NCBI GenBank assembly: GCA_011525685.1 | Contig: WYBW01000124.1 | Span: forward strand, 1 to 64,000 | Source of the DNA: Verrucomicrobiia bacterium | Lineage (GTDB): Bacteria; Verrucomicrobiota; Verrucomicrobiia; Limisphaerales; JADLHS01 | DNA: 64,000 bases | Reading direction: 5' to 3' | Shown: positions 34,592 to 43,590 of the stretch, in pieces | Numbering within the stretch: position 1 is the stretch's first letter | How the letters are laid out: each line of letters starts with the position of its first letter | Program-made: the position numbers and the translations under genes | The notes under the pieces: model-generated | Databases searched by the model: none | What the model was told of the DNA's origin: nothing | What the model saw: only the letters and a program-made list of their open reading frames with translations

Positions 34592-36037
34592 ATGAAACAC
34601 AAAGAACCTGCCTCCTCCCCGAGCGCGGACGGCTTGGGTCGCGACTCGCACACCAACGTGCCGGGATCACGCGGGCAAAGCGTTCCGCGCGCGGCAACGT
34701 TTTCGTCTCGTCGCGAGTTCATTCAAAAGGCCGCGACGATCACCGCCATCGGCTTTGCCGCGCCGTATCTGGCGTTTGGCGCCAGCCGGAGGCCGGCGCG
34801 AAAGCCCTGGCCCAATAGTCGTATTCACGTTGGCCTCATCGGCTGCGGCGGCATGGGCCGTGCGAATCTCGGCGCTTGTGCCCGCGAGACGGACGTCGTT
34901 GTCGCTGCCGCGTGTGATGTGCAGGAAGCGCGCTTGGAGGCCACGGTCGAAACCTACAAGCCCACCTGCAAGGGCTACACCGATTACCGCGAAATGCTTC
35001 AGCAACCGGACTTGGATGCCGTCATCATCGCCACGCCGCCACACTGGCATTGTTTGCAGGCGATAGCCGCGTGCGAGGCGGGCAAGGACATTTACCTGCA
35101 AAAGCCCATGACCTTGCACCTGGGCGAAAGCCTCGCGGTGCGTAACGCGGTCAAGCGGCATGACATCATTTCGCAGGTCGGGACGCAGATTCACGCCTCG
35201 GAGAATTATCGGCGCGTGGTGGAATACATCCGCGGCGGCAACCTCGGCGAGATCGGCACGGTGCGCACCTTCAACGTGATGAACCAGACTCCGGCGGGGG
35301 TGGGGTTCTCGAAGGACAATGCCTTGCCCCCGGGTTTCAACTGGGATCTATGGTGTGGACCGGCACCGTTGATTCCTTACAACCGGACCCTGGCGCGGGA
35401 CTCATACCATCATGGTTCGTGGATGGCCTACAGCGGTGGTTGGACGCCGGGCATGGCGCCGCACATCATTGACCTGCCGGTCTGGGCGCTGGAACTCGGT
35501 TACCCGCTGGTGACCAGCGCCTCGGGCGGGCGCTTCATTGTCAAGGACGACGGCGACGCTTACGATCACCACGAAGTGCTGTGGCAATATCCTCAATGCA
35601 CCATGACCTGGATGTCATCGCTCACGAACAGCTACGGCTTCGATCTGCACGGCGAACCCAAGCCGCGCCGACGACTCGGCATTTACTTCCACGGAGTCAA
35701 CGGCACGCTGTTCGCGAATTATGAAACGTTCCAGATCGTGCCGGAGGGCGACGCCCTGAAGGACCGGCAACCGGCGCCGCCCTCCATCCCGCCGTCCCCC
35801 GGCCACGAGCGCGAGTGGCTCGATGGCATCAAGTCGCGCCAGCAACCGAGTTGCAGCGTGGGCTACCACGTGCGGGTGGATGTGCCGATTGTGTTGAGCC
35901 TGCTCTCGCTCAAACTGGGCCGCTCAATCCGGTTTGATCCCGTAAAGGAGAAAATCGTGGGCGATCCGGAAGCGGCCAGACTCGCCGTGCCCAGCTATCG
36001 CAAGCCGTGGAGGTTTCCGAAACAATACCTGTCGTGA
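34592..36037 (+). CDS. Tat-exported Gfo/Idh/MocA family oxidoreductase
   Basis: A 481-residue NAD(P)-dependent oxidoreductase. The twin-arginine signal SRREFIQKAATITAIGF (about 39-55) lies behind an unusually long polar n-region, so the true start may be later. The Rossmann fold begins with HVGLIGCGGMGRANL (about 79-93). The cofactor-side motif appears as IYLQKPMTLHLGE, and the catalytic region includes THIHASENYRR-like GTQIHASENYRRVVEYI. It likely oxidises or epimerises a sugar or cyclitol in the periplasm. Together with the PmoA-like and DUF1080 proteins it forms a plausible 3-keto-sugar pathway (inference from neighbours). Confidence 0.8.
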   Translation: MKHKEPASSPSADGLGRDSHTNVPGSRGQSVPRAATFSSRREFIQKAATITAIGFAAPYLAFGASRRPARKPWPNSRIHVGLIGCGGMGRANLGACARETDVVVAAACDVQEARLEATVETYKPTCKGYTDYREMLQQPDLDAVIIATPPHWHCLQAIAACEAGKDIYLQKPMTLHLGESLAVRNAVKRHDIISQVGTQIHASENYRRVVEYIRGGNLGEIGTVRTFNVMNQTPAGVGFSKDNALPPGFNWDLWCGPAPLIPYNRTLARDSYHHGSWMAYSGGWTPGMAPHIIDLPVWALELGYPLVTSASGGRFIVKDDGDAYDHHEVLWQYPQCTMTWMSSLTNSYGFDLHGEPKPRRRLGIYFHGVNGTLFANYETFQIVPEGDALKDRQPAPPSIPPSPGHEREWLDGIKSRQQPSCSVGYHVRVDVPIVLSLLSLKLGRSIRFDPVKEKIVGDPEAARLAVPSYRKPWRFPKQYLS

Positions 36038-36068
36038 AGGGAGTCAAGATCAAGGGGTCAAGATCATG

Positions 36069-36101
36069 GGTCAGAATTATTTTCACCCCATCATTCTGAC
36101 C
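36069..36101. terminator. Hairpin downstream of the Gfo/Idh/MocA gene
   Basis: Arms GGTCAGAAT and ATTCTGACC, 9 bp each, with a 15-nt T- and A-rich loop, 32 bp after the stop. Without a clear T-tract it may be a transcript-end structure or another dispersed repeat. Confidence 0.4.
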
Positions 36102-36306
36102 GGATTCCCGGCTTGAGAAACCAGGACCAAGATCGCTGTCTGCTCCACCCGGCTTCTTCTGATTCCAACGCGACTGCCTCGTGCCCTCAACTGAGGCGTC
36201 GCGTAAAACCCGGACGCGACTGGCATCCGTGTGTTAAACCGGACTGAGCCCCGCACTACCTTCCGCACCGGCGGGTAGGGTGCGGTATGGAGTTCACGCC
36301 GTCGTA

Positions 36307-36636
36307 TTACGCAAAGAGTTGGCGAATCTTAGCCTTCACTTCTTGCAGTTTCGCATCGTTGATTCTTCCGGCAGCATAGAGCACCACGGATTGCTCGACG
36401 GTGAACAGGCGGTTGGAGGGGATGAAGCTGTCCACGGCCAGACGCCCGCGTTCAAAGTCACTCAGGACAAGCGGAACGGAATGACCGACGGCGCGTGGAT
36501 TTCTCGTAATCTGGCAGAGGATCAAGTCATCACCGGCCAAATTGGCCACGACGAGCGCGGGACGGCGTTTGCCGGATTGAAGGTTGGTTTGCGGAAACGG
36601 AAGAACGACCACCTCGCCGGTCACAGGCTTGCCCAT
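36307..36636 (-). CDS. MazF/PemK-like toxin
   Basis: A 109-residue protein with the MazF fold signatures GKPVTGEVVVLPFPQTNLQSGKRRPALVVANLAGDDLILCQITRN near the N-terminus, then PSNRLFTVEQSVV and a C-terminal helix KLQEVKAKIRQLF. MazF-like toxins are sequence-specific endoribonucleases. ATG 36636 overlaps the antitoxin end by 16 bp and fits the family start. The antitoxin immediately precedes it in the same transcript. Confidence 0.8.
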   Translation of the reverse strand: MGKPVTGEVVVLPFPQTNLQSGKRRPALVVANLAGDDLILCQITRNPRAVGHSVPLVLSDFERGRLAVDSFIPSNRLFTVEQSVVLYAAGRINDAKLQEVKAKIRQLFA

Positions 36637-36815
36637 GCGGCGTCCTCCTCCGGCGTATTCCAATCTTTGGCGAGGGCGGATTCGCTCAGGAGCAAACCGT
36701 TGAAAGCCTCATCCGCGTTCTTGTGCCGCAAGAAACGCGCAAAGTCATAAACCTCGCGCTGCAACGGTTCAGGCATGGCCGAGACTTCTTTTTCGATCAA
36801 TTCGCTCATGCTCAT
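36621..36815 (-). CDS. DUF2281-like antitoxin
   Basis: A 64-residue protein (MSMSELIEKEVSAMPEPLQREVYDFARFLRHKNADEAFNGL, then LSESALAKDW.TPEEDAAW). The L-x-x-E-V-Y-D-F-A-x-F-L helix is the DUF2281 motif found in antitoxins that pair with MazF or VapC toxins. The start may be the first ATG (36815) or the third codon. It overlaps the MazF-like gene, giving a classic antitoxin-toxin operon. Confidence 0.75.
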   Translation of the reverse strand: MSMSELIEKEVSAMPEPLQREVYDFARFLRHKNADEAFNGLLLSESALAKDWNTPEEDAAWASL

Positions 36816-37144
36816 GGCGGAAATTATCCATGGATTGGTGTGTGTTGCAAGCGGCTGTTTGCCAACGGCCGCGCGAGCCGTGGAGACGCCAGAAGAGCCA
36901 CACCGAATTTCACCGCGGCGAGACGACTGCTTTGGGGCGCGGCTGAGGGAGGATCGCCAGGCGCAGCAAGCCCGAAACATTCTCGGTGGATGTGAGCATT
37001 CTTGCACCCGTTGCGGCTGGTCTTGAGACACCGCCGCGCTCCTTTGCCAGTTCGTTCCGCCCGCTTGACTCGCTTGTGGCTGTTCCCGTTTAATGTGTCC
37101 GTTCGGTTCAAGCAATCTTTGGGGAAACACATTGGGGCAATTCG
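36816..37144. other. Intergenic region, 329 bp
   Basis: No gene is seen. It separates the divergent toxin-antitoxin operon and the GH127 cluster and should hold both promoters. I found no clear repeat or operator in it. Confidence 0.4.
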
Positions 37145-39631
37145 ATGAGAGCACTTCAAGTTCGGCATTTCGCGGTCCTTGGCGCATTTCTTGTCGCCGC
37201 TACATTGGCCGGTTTCGCTGTTGAGCACGTCGCCGTTGTCCAAACCCCACCACTCGCGATGACCAACCCACTCTACGTCGCCAACCGCGCCCCACTCGCG
37301 CCCAGCCCGTTTGTAAAATTGCCCATCGGCAGCATCACCCCGCGCGGCTGGTTGCGGCATCAACTGGAACTGGAACGCGACGGCATGATTGGCCGGCTGA
37401 GGGAGATTTCGCCGTGGTTGAACTTCGAGAAAAGCGCCTGGGCCAACAAGGAAGGCAAAGGCGAGCGCGGCTGGGAGGAGATGCCTTACTGGCTCAAGGG
37501 CTATGGCGATCTCGGCTATGTCCTGCGTGACGATGCGATCATCGCCGAGGCGAAACGCTGGATCGAAGCCGTGATGGCGTCGCAGCGCGAGGATGGTTGG
37601 TTTGGTCCACGGGAATTGCTCACCTCGCTGAACGGCAAGCCGGATCTCTGGCCGCACATGGTCATGCTCAACATTCTCCAGAGCTACCACGAGTTCTCTG
37701 GCGATCCACGCGTGATCGAAGTCCTGACGCGATACATGAAATGGGAAAATCAACTCCCGGCCAGCGCGTTTGGCGAAGGTTATTGGCCGAAGATTCGCGC
37801 GGGCGACAATATCGAGAGCGCCTTCTGGCTCTACAATCGCACCGGCGAATCGTGGCTGCTCGACCTCGCCCGGAAAATCCACGAAGGCATGGCGCGATGG
37901 GACACGGACGTCATCAACTGGCACAACGTCAACATCGCCCAAGGCTTTCGCGCCGGCACGGTTTTCTGGATGTTGTCGCGCGACTCAATCCACTTGAAAT
38001 CCGCCGACCGGAATTATCGCCAGGTGATGGAGCTTTACGGCCAATTCGCCGGTGGAGGATTCGTGGGCGATGAGAACAGCCGGCCGGGGTACATTGACCC
38101 GCGCGGCGGCATCGAGACATGCGGCATCGTCGAGTTCATGCACAGTTTCCAGATGCTCACGAAGATCACGGGAGACCCGCTATGGGCGGATCGTTGCGAG
38201 GAAATTGCGTTCAACTCCTTCCCGGCGAGCATGACACCGGATCAGAAGGGACTGCGCTACATCACCTGCGCCAACCAGGTCCAGGCCGATCGCCACAACA
38301 AGTCCCCCGGCATTCAAAACAGCGGCACGATGTTTTCCTACAGCCCGTTCGAGGTGTATCGCTGCTGCCAGCACAACGTCTCGCACGGCTGGCCGTATTA
38401 CACCGAGGAACTCTGGCTCGCCACACCCGACAACGGCCTGTGTGCCTCGCTCTACGCGGCGAGCGATGTCAGCGCCAAGGTCGCCGACGGTACGACGGTG
38501 AAGATCACGGAGGATACTGATTATCCGTTCCGCGAAACCATCACGCTCAGACTGGCATTGCCGAAGCCAACGTCATTTCCGCTCTATCTTCGCGTGCCGC
38601 GCTGGTGTGAGAAACCCGAATTGGAGATCAACGGCAAGCCGGCCCGCGTGAAGGCAAAACCCTTGTCCTATATCGCGGTGAATCGTGAGTGGAAGGACGG
38701 CGACACCGTCACGCTCCGATTGCCCATGCGGATCGTTGTGCGAACGTGGGCGAAGAACCAGGACTCGGTGTCCGTGGATTTCGGCCCGCTGAGTTTTGCG
38801 CTGGCCATCAAGGAACGTTGGACCAAGTACGGCGGGCGAAATCAAAACTGGCCGGAGTGGGAGGTGTTTCCGGATTCGCCATGGAACTACGGCCTGGTGC
38901 TGGGGCGTAATCCCGCAAAGTCATTTCGCATCGAGCGCAAGACCGGCCCGCTCGCGCCACAGCCGTTCACGCCGGAAACCACGCCGATTTCGTTGAAGGC
39001 CAAAGCGCGGAAAATTCCTGCCTGGCAATTGGACCGGCTGAACATGGTGGGGCCGCTCCAACCCAGCCCGGCGAAATCAAGCGAGCCGGTGGAGGAAATC
39101 ACTCTCATCCCCATGGGCGCGGCGCGGTTGCGCATCGCGTCATTCCCCACCATCGGGCGCGGCGGGAACGCGCGGGAATGGGTCGAGCTGCCGAGGGCCA
39201 AACCCGCCACGCACCAGGCCAGCGCGTCGCATTGTTACGAAAACGACTCCTTGGACGCCTTGAGCGACGGGCTTGAACCGGCCAGCTCGAACGATCACAG
39301 TATCCCGCGCTTCACCTGGTGGCCTCGCCGAGGCAGCGCCGAGTGGGTGCAATACGACTTCACCCAGCCGCGCAAAGTGTCGCGTGTGGCGGTTTACTGG
39401 TTCGACGACAGCGGGGTCGGCAGTTGCCGCGTGCCGCAGTCGTGGCGGTTGCTCTATAAAACGGGAAACGTCTGGAAGCCGGTCGAGGGTGCGGAAGGAT
39501 TTGGGGTGAACAAAGATGCCTGGAACCGCGTCAGGTTCCCCGCAATCGAAACCAGCGCCTTGAAGCTCGAAGTCCAACTCCAACCCGGATTCTCCGGCGG
39601 AATCCTGGAGTGGCGTGTGCCGGAGGAATAA
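37145..39631 (+). CDS. Secreted GH127-like beta-L-arabinofuranosidase with C-terminal beta domain
   Basis: An 828-residue protein starting with a signal peptide (MRALQVRHFAVLGAFLVAATLAG). The (alpha/alpha)6 barrel (about 55-430) matches DUF1680/GH127: GSITPRGWLRHQLELERDGM and WEEMPYWLKGYGDLGYV. The catalytic Zn site is visible as Glu324 and Cys326 in GGIETCGIVEF, and Cys407-Cys408 in EVYRCCQHN. In characterised GH127 enzymes these Glu and Cys residues bind Zn, with one Cys as nucleophile. A beta-sandwich (about 440-590) and a discoidin-like domain (about 700-828, VQYDFTQPRKVSRVAVYW) follow. The probable reaction is release of beta-L-arabinofuranose from plant glycans. First gene of a four-gene same-strand cluster. 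Confidence 0.8.
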   Translation: MRALQVRHFAVLGAFLVAATLAGFAVEHVAVVQTPPLAMTNPLYVANRAPLAPSPFVKLPIGSITPRGWLRHQLELERDGMIGRLREISPWLNFEKSAWANKEGKGERGWEEMPYWLKGYGDLGYVLRDDAIIAEAKRWIEAVMASQREDGWFGPRELLTSLNGKPDLWPHMVMLNILQSYHEFSGDPRVIEVLTRYMKWENQLPASAFGEGYWPKIRAGDNIESAFWLYNRTGESWLLDLARKIHEGMARWDTDVINWHNVNIAQGFRAGTVFWMLSRDSIHLKSADRNYRQVMELYGQFAGGGFVGDENSRPGYIDPRGGIETCGIVEFMHSFQMLTKITGDPLWADRCEEIAFNSFPASMTPDQKGLRYITCANQVQADRHNKSPGIQNSGTMFSYSPFEVYRCCQHNVSHGWPYYTEELWLATPDNGLCASLYAASDVSAKVADGTTVKITEDTDYPFRETITLRLALPKPTSFPLYLRVPRWCEKPELEINGKPARVKAKPLSYIAVNREWKDGDTVTLRLPMRIVVRTWAKNQDSVSVDFGPLSFALAIKERWTKYGGRNQNWPEWEVFPDSPWNYGLVLGRNPAKSFRIERKTGPLAPQPFTPETTPISLKAKARKIPAWQLDRLNMVGPLQPSPAKSSEPVEEITLIPMGAARLRIASFPTIGRGGNAREWVELPRAKPATHQASASHCYENDSLDALSDGLEPASSNDHSIPRFTWWPRRGSAEWVQYDFTQPRKVSRVAVYWFDDSGVGSCRVPQSWRLLYKTGNVWKPVEGAEGFGVNKDAWNRVRFPAIETSALKLEVQLQPGFSGGILEWRVPEE

Positions 39632-39710
39632 TCTGGAGCGCGGCGGTGTCCGCAAGACCAGCCGCAGCCGGTTCGGTGGTAAAATGTCTGTTTGAACGAC
39701 AATTGAACCC

Positions 39711-42011
39711 ATGCAACGAAAAACTCTCCTGAAAGTTTGTCTGCCGATCGTGGTCGGCATTGTCTCCACCTCAACATTGTGCGCCGCCGAGAAATGGCAA
39801 CCCGCCAGAGGGCCGCTCATGACGCGCTGGGCCAAGGATGTCTCGCCCAAGAACGCCCATCCCGAATACCCGCGCCCGCAGATGGTCCGCAAGGACTGGC
39901 AGAACCTCAACGGGCTGTGGAATTACGCCGTGACCGCGAAGGAGGCGGCGCAGCCGACGCGATGGGACGGCCAGATTCTCGTGCCGTTCCCCATTGAATC
40001 GGCGCTCTCCGGCGTGATGAAGCGCGTCTATGAAACGAACCGGCTCTGGTATCAGCGCACATTCACGATTCCGCGCGGGTGGAAGGGGAGAGATGTTCTG
40101 CTCCACTTCGGTGCGGTGGACTGGGAGACGACGGTGTGGGTCAACGGCCGGCAAATCGGCACGCATCGAGGCGGTTATGATGCGTTCACTTTCGACATTA
40201 CCAGCGCGCTCAAGCCATCCGGGCAACAAGAGATCGTCGTGGCGGTTTGGGATCCGGCCGATGCCGGCCCGCAACCGCGCGGCAAGCAGGTCCGCAACCC
40301 GCACGGCATCTGGTACACCCCGACCAGCGGCATCTGGCAGACGGTGTGGTTGGAGCCGGTGGCCAAGGCGCACATCGGCCGGGTGAAGATTATTCCTGAC
40401 GTTGACAACCACGCAGTGACAATTGACGGCGATGTCGTTGGCGCGGATGCCAACCACCGGTTCGAGGTCACGATTCGCGACGGTAAGAAACATGTTTATA
40501 CCGGATGGGTCAGCGCCGGTGGGCGACTCACCTTGCCGGTCAAAGCAGCGAAGCTGTGGTCGCCGGATTCACCTCATCTGTACGACTTGGAGATCACGCT
40601 CAATCAAGGAAAGAAGGTGATTGACCGTGTCCAAAGCTACTTCGGCATGAGAAAAATTTCGCTCGGTCGCGACGAGCACGGCAATCTCCGCCTTCACTTG
40701 AACAACCAACCGCTGTTCCAATACGGTCCGCTGGATCAAGGCTTCTGGCCGGATGGCCTTTACACCGCACCAACCGACGAAGCGTTACGGTATGACATCG
40801 AGATGACCAAGCAGCTCGGATTCAACATGGCGCGCAAGCACGTGAAGATCGAGCCGGCGCGCTGGTATTACTGGTGCGACAAACTTGGCCTGCTCGTCTG
40901 GCAGGACATGCCCAGCGGCGACAAGAGCGCCAAATGGCGCGGCCCCAGCGGTTACGACGGCGTGGAGATGGAGCGCACTCCGGAGTCGGCGGAAATCTAC
41001 GAGCGCGAGTTGCGCGCGAGGATTGCCGGACTTCACAACCATCCCTCCATCGTCGTTTGGGTGCCGTTCAACGAAGGCTGGGGACAGTTCGACACCGTCC
41101 GCATTCTCAACCTGACCAAACAGCTTGATCCCACGCGCCTGGTGAATGGCGCCAGCGGCGGCAATCATTTTCCCGCGGGCGACATGCTTGATCATCACCA
41201 GTATCCCGGGCCGGGAATGCCGGCGCGCGTGACCGACCGCGCGATGGTGCTGGGCGAGTTCGGCGGACTGGGTCTGCCGGTGAAGGGCCACACCTGGCAG
41301 GACGAAAAGAACTGGGGCTATCGCAGCTTCACCAATGCGCAGGACCTCACCGACGCCTACGTCGGGCTCATCAACAAGCTTCACCCGCTGACTGGCCGCG
41401 ACGGACTGGCGGCTGCCATTTACACCCAGACCACGGATGTGGAGATCGAAATCAACGGGCTGATGACCTACGACCGCGCGCTGGTGAAGATGGATCAGGC
41501 GGTCATCACCGCCGCGAACCAGAAGCTCTACGCACCCTACGTGGCGCCCAGGATCAACACCATCGTGCCCGCGGCCGACCAACAGCCGGCAACCTGGCGC
41601 TACACCAACACGAAGCCGGATGACGGTTGGACGAGGCCCGGCTTCAACGCGGCTTCCTGGAAGGAAGGGCAGAGCGGATTCGGCACGACTGGCACGCCGG
41701 GCACGATTATTGGCACAACCTGGGACATGCCGGAAATCTGGTTGCGGCGCGAAGTCGAGATTCCTGCCGGCCCATTGCCGAACCTCGAACTCTGGATTCA
41801 TCACGACGAGGACGCGGAGATTTACGTCAACGGCGTGCTGGCCGCGCAGCCGAAGGGTTACACGACCGAGTATGTCCGGCTGGCACTCAACGCCGCCGGC
41901 AAAGCGGCCCTCAAGCCCGGCAAAAACCTGATCGCCGTTCACTGCCGCCAAACTGGCGGCGGGCAGTACATTGATGTGGGATTGGTGGAAGTTATGCCGG
42001 CGACGAAGTGA
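39711..42011 (+). CDS. Secreted GH2 glycoside hydrolase
   Basis: A 766-residue protein with a signal peptide (MQRKTLLKVCLPIVVGIVSTSTLCAAE). Domains in order: sugar-binding jelly roll (about 60-215, LWYQRTFTIPRGW, WVNGRQIGTHRGGYDAFTFDIT), immunoglobulin-like (about 220-310), TIM barrel (about 315-590), and a C-terminal beta domain (about 630-766). The acid/base is Glu455 in WVPFNEGWGQFD, and the probable nucleophile is Glu516 in VLGEFGGLG. These features are those of GH2 beta-galactosidase, beta-mannosidase or arabinopyranosidase relatives; specificity is open. It follows GH127 by 79 bp and likely acts on the same glycan. Confidence 0.8.
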   Translation: MQRKTLLKVCLPIVVGIVSTSTLCAAEKWQPARGPLMTRWAKDVSPKNAHPEYPRPQMVRKDWQNLNGLWNYAVTAKEAAQPTRWDGQILVPFPIESALSGVMKRVYETNRLWYQRTFTIPRGWKGRDVLLHFGAVDWETTVWVNGRQIGTHRGGYDAFTFDITSALKPSGQQEIVVAVWDPADAGPQPRGKQVRNPHGIWYTPTSGIWQTVWLEPVAKAHIGRVKIIPDVDNHAVTIDGDVVGADANHRFEVTIRDGKKHVYTGWVSAGGRLTLPVKAAKLWSPDSPHLYDLEITLNQGKKVIDRVQSYFGMRKISLGRDEHGNLRLHLNNQPLFQYGPLDQGFWPDGLYTAPTDEALRYDIEMTKQLGFNMARKHVKIEPARWYYWCDKLGLLVWQDMPSGDKSAKWRGPSGYDGVEMERTPESAEIYERELRARIAGLHNHPSIVVWVPFNEGWGQFDTVRILNLTKQLDPTRLVNGASGGNHFPAGDMLDHHQYPGPGMPARVTDRAMVLGEFGGLGLPVKGHTWQDEKNWGYRSFTNAQDLTDAYVGLINKLHPLTGRDGLAAAIYTQTTDVEIEINGLMTYDRALVKMDQAVITAANQKLYAPYVAPRINTIVPAADQQPATWRYTNTKPDDGWTRPGFNAASWKEGQSGFGTTGTPGTIIGTTWDMPEIWLRREVEIPAGPLPNLELWIHHDEDAEIYVNGVLAAQPKGYTTEYVRLALNAAGKAALKPGKNLIAVHCRQTGGGQYIDVGLVEVMPATK

Positions 42012-42042
42012 ACTTCGTCTGAACCTGAATCTTAGGAATGTG

Positions 42043-43590
42043 ATGCTCGCTTTCCCCTCACCTCGGCCCTCTCCCGCTGGGAGAGAGAGAATTGTTCGCC
42101 GGATTTGGGAGCGTCGGACGTCGGAGACAGTTCATACGACGCACAAGCGAATCAAGAGGGACGAAGGCCATTCCCTCTCCCTCAGGGAGAGGGCAAGGGT
42201 GAGGGTGAATGCAACAATCTCCCCTCCGAGTTTGGCAACGAGTTCTCCCTCACCCCGGCCCTCTCCCGCTGGGAGAGGGAGTCTGCTTCGCCGCCTCGCG
42301 AAATGCTGGGAGACAAGCCTGCTCACCTTGCTATTCGCGGCCAGCGTTCATGCCAACAACCCCGACTTCTATTCCGTCCGCGATCAGGGCGCGAAAGGCG
42401 ATGGCAAGACGGATGATACCGCCGCGTTTCAGAAGGCTCTCGACATCGCTGGAAAGGCGGGGGGAGGAATCGTCTATGCACCGCGCGGGAATTATTTCTT
42501 CGCCAGCCATCTCAACGTGCCGCCCGCCGTCACGTTGAAGGGCGTTTGGGAATCTGTTCCCGCGCACAACGGTATTCGCGACCGTGGCCTGCCGAAGCCG
42601 ACCGACGACGGGACGACGTTCCTCGTGACGGGCAGCGCGGGCAAGGAGGATGGCCCGCCGTTCATCACGCTCAACCACAACAGCACGCTCAAGGGCGTGG
42701 TCATTTATTATCCCGACCAAAACCCCGAGGAAGAGCCGAAGCCGTATCCTTACGCGATTGCGATGCGTGGGAAAAACCCCGCCGTGCTCGCGGTCGAATT
42801 GCTGAATCCCTACAACGGCATTGACGCGTCCCAAAACGAGCGCCACCTCATCCGCGACGTCCACGGCCAGCCGTTGCGGCGCGGGATTTTTGTGGATCAC
42901 ATTTACGACATCGGGCGCATCGAGAACGTCCATTTCAACCCGTGGTGGAGCATGAAACCCAAGCTGTTTCAATGGCAGCAGGCCAACGGCGAAGCGTTCA
43001 TCTTCGGCAAGAGCGACTGGCAATACGTCTATAACACCTTTTGCTTCGGCTACAATGTCGGTTACAAGTTCATCAAGACGAAGTCCGGCGACTGCAACGG
43101 CAACTTCCTGGGCATTGGTGCGGACGACTGCTTCACGGCGCTTGAAGTGGAGGAAAGTTCGCGCATCGGCTTGCTGATCACGAATGGTGAGTTCGTCTCG
43201 TTTCACGGTCCGGATCCGACGATGGTTCGCGTGGGCACGAACAACACGGGCAGCGTCCGGTTCGTGAACTCCGCCTTCTGGGGGCCGTGCAATCAGATCG
43301 CGAAGATCGCCGGCAGCGGGACGGTTGGGTTCAGCGATTGCACCTTCGTCCAATGGGATCGCAAGCGCGAAGGCCGCCACGCGCTGCAAATCGAGAGCGG
43401 CAACGTGATCGTGCGCGGGTGCGAATTTCAGGAAAACAAACCGCAGATGTCCTTGGGCGAAAACGTTCGGCGAGCGGTGATCACAGACAATCTCATCAAA
43501 GGCCGGCTCGCCATTGCCAATCAAAGCAAGGGCAGTGTGGTGCTAAACGACAACGCGAGTGATGGGGCAACCTCGGAGGAAGGAAAATGA
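42043..43590 (+). CDS. Secreted pectate-lyase-3 superfamily beta-helix protein, leader invaded by repeats
   Basis: A 515-residue protein. ATG 42043 has a good ribosome site (AGGA, 5 nt away) and lies 31 bp after the GH2 stop. The first about 78 residues are encoded by three palindromic repeats and read SPRPSPAGRERI, HSLSLRERARV and SPRPSPAGRGS. Only then comes a signal-peptide-like core (LLRRLAKCWETSLLTLLFAASVHA). The mature part begins DFYSVRDQGAKGDGKTDDTAAFQKALD, the Pectate_lyase_3 start, followed by APRGNYFF and beta-helix coils to the C-terminus. It is probably a pectin- or glycan-active lyase or hydrolase. No internal ATG, GTG or TTG gives a cleaner leader. It overlaps the next gene by 4 bp. 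Confidence 0.7.
   Translation: MLAFPSPRPSPAGRERIVRRIWERRTSETVHTTHKRIKRDEGHSLSLRERARVRVNATISPPSLATSSPSPRPSPAGRGSLLRRLAKCWETSLLTLLFAASVHANNPDFYSVRDQGAKGDGKTDDTAAFQKALDIAGKAGGGIVYAPRGNYFFASHLNVPPAVTLKGVWESVPAHNGIRDRGLPKPTDDGTTFLVTGSAGKEDGPPFITLNHNSTLKGVVIYYPDQNPEEEPKPYPYAIAMRGKNPAVLAVELLNPYNGIDASQNERHLIRDVHGQPLRRGIFVDHIYDIGRIENVHFNPWWSMKPKLFQWQQANGEAFIFGKSDWQYVYNTFCFGYNVGYKFIKTKSGDCNGNFLGIGADDCFTALEVEESSRIGLLITNGEFVSFHGPDPTMVRVGTNNTGSVRFVNSAFWGPCNQIAKIAGSGTVGFSDCTFVQWDRKREGRHALQIESGNVIVRGCEFQENKPQMSLGENVRRAVITDNLIKGRLAIANQSKGSVVLNDNASDGATSEEGK
42054..42090 (+). repeat. CCTCACCCC-GGGAGAGGG palindromic repeat, copy a
   Basis: Reads CCTCACCTCGGCCCTCTCCC then GCTGGGAGAGAGAGA. The stem is CTCTCCC/GGGAGAG with a short loop. 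It is read in frame as SPRPSPAGRER. Confidence 0.8.
42171..42205 (-). repeat. CCTCACCCC-GGGAGAGGG palindromic repeat, copy b (inverted)
   Basis: Reads TTCCCTCTCCCTCAGGGAGA then GGGCAAGGGTGAGGG. It is the reverse orientation of copies a and c, translated as HSLSLRERARVRV. Confidence 0.8.
42246..42281 (+). repeat. CCTCACCCC-GGGAGAGGG palindromic repeat, copy c
   Basis: Reads CCCTCACCCCGGCCCTCTCC then CGCTGGGAGAGGGAG, in the same orientation as copy a. It sits directly before the signal-peptide core. Confidence 0.8.

Noticed and set aside
36038-36306. Small ORF between the Gfo/Idh/MocA and MazF genes
   Set aside because: The only frames are short, Arg-rich and overlap a hairpin. Nothing supports translation.
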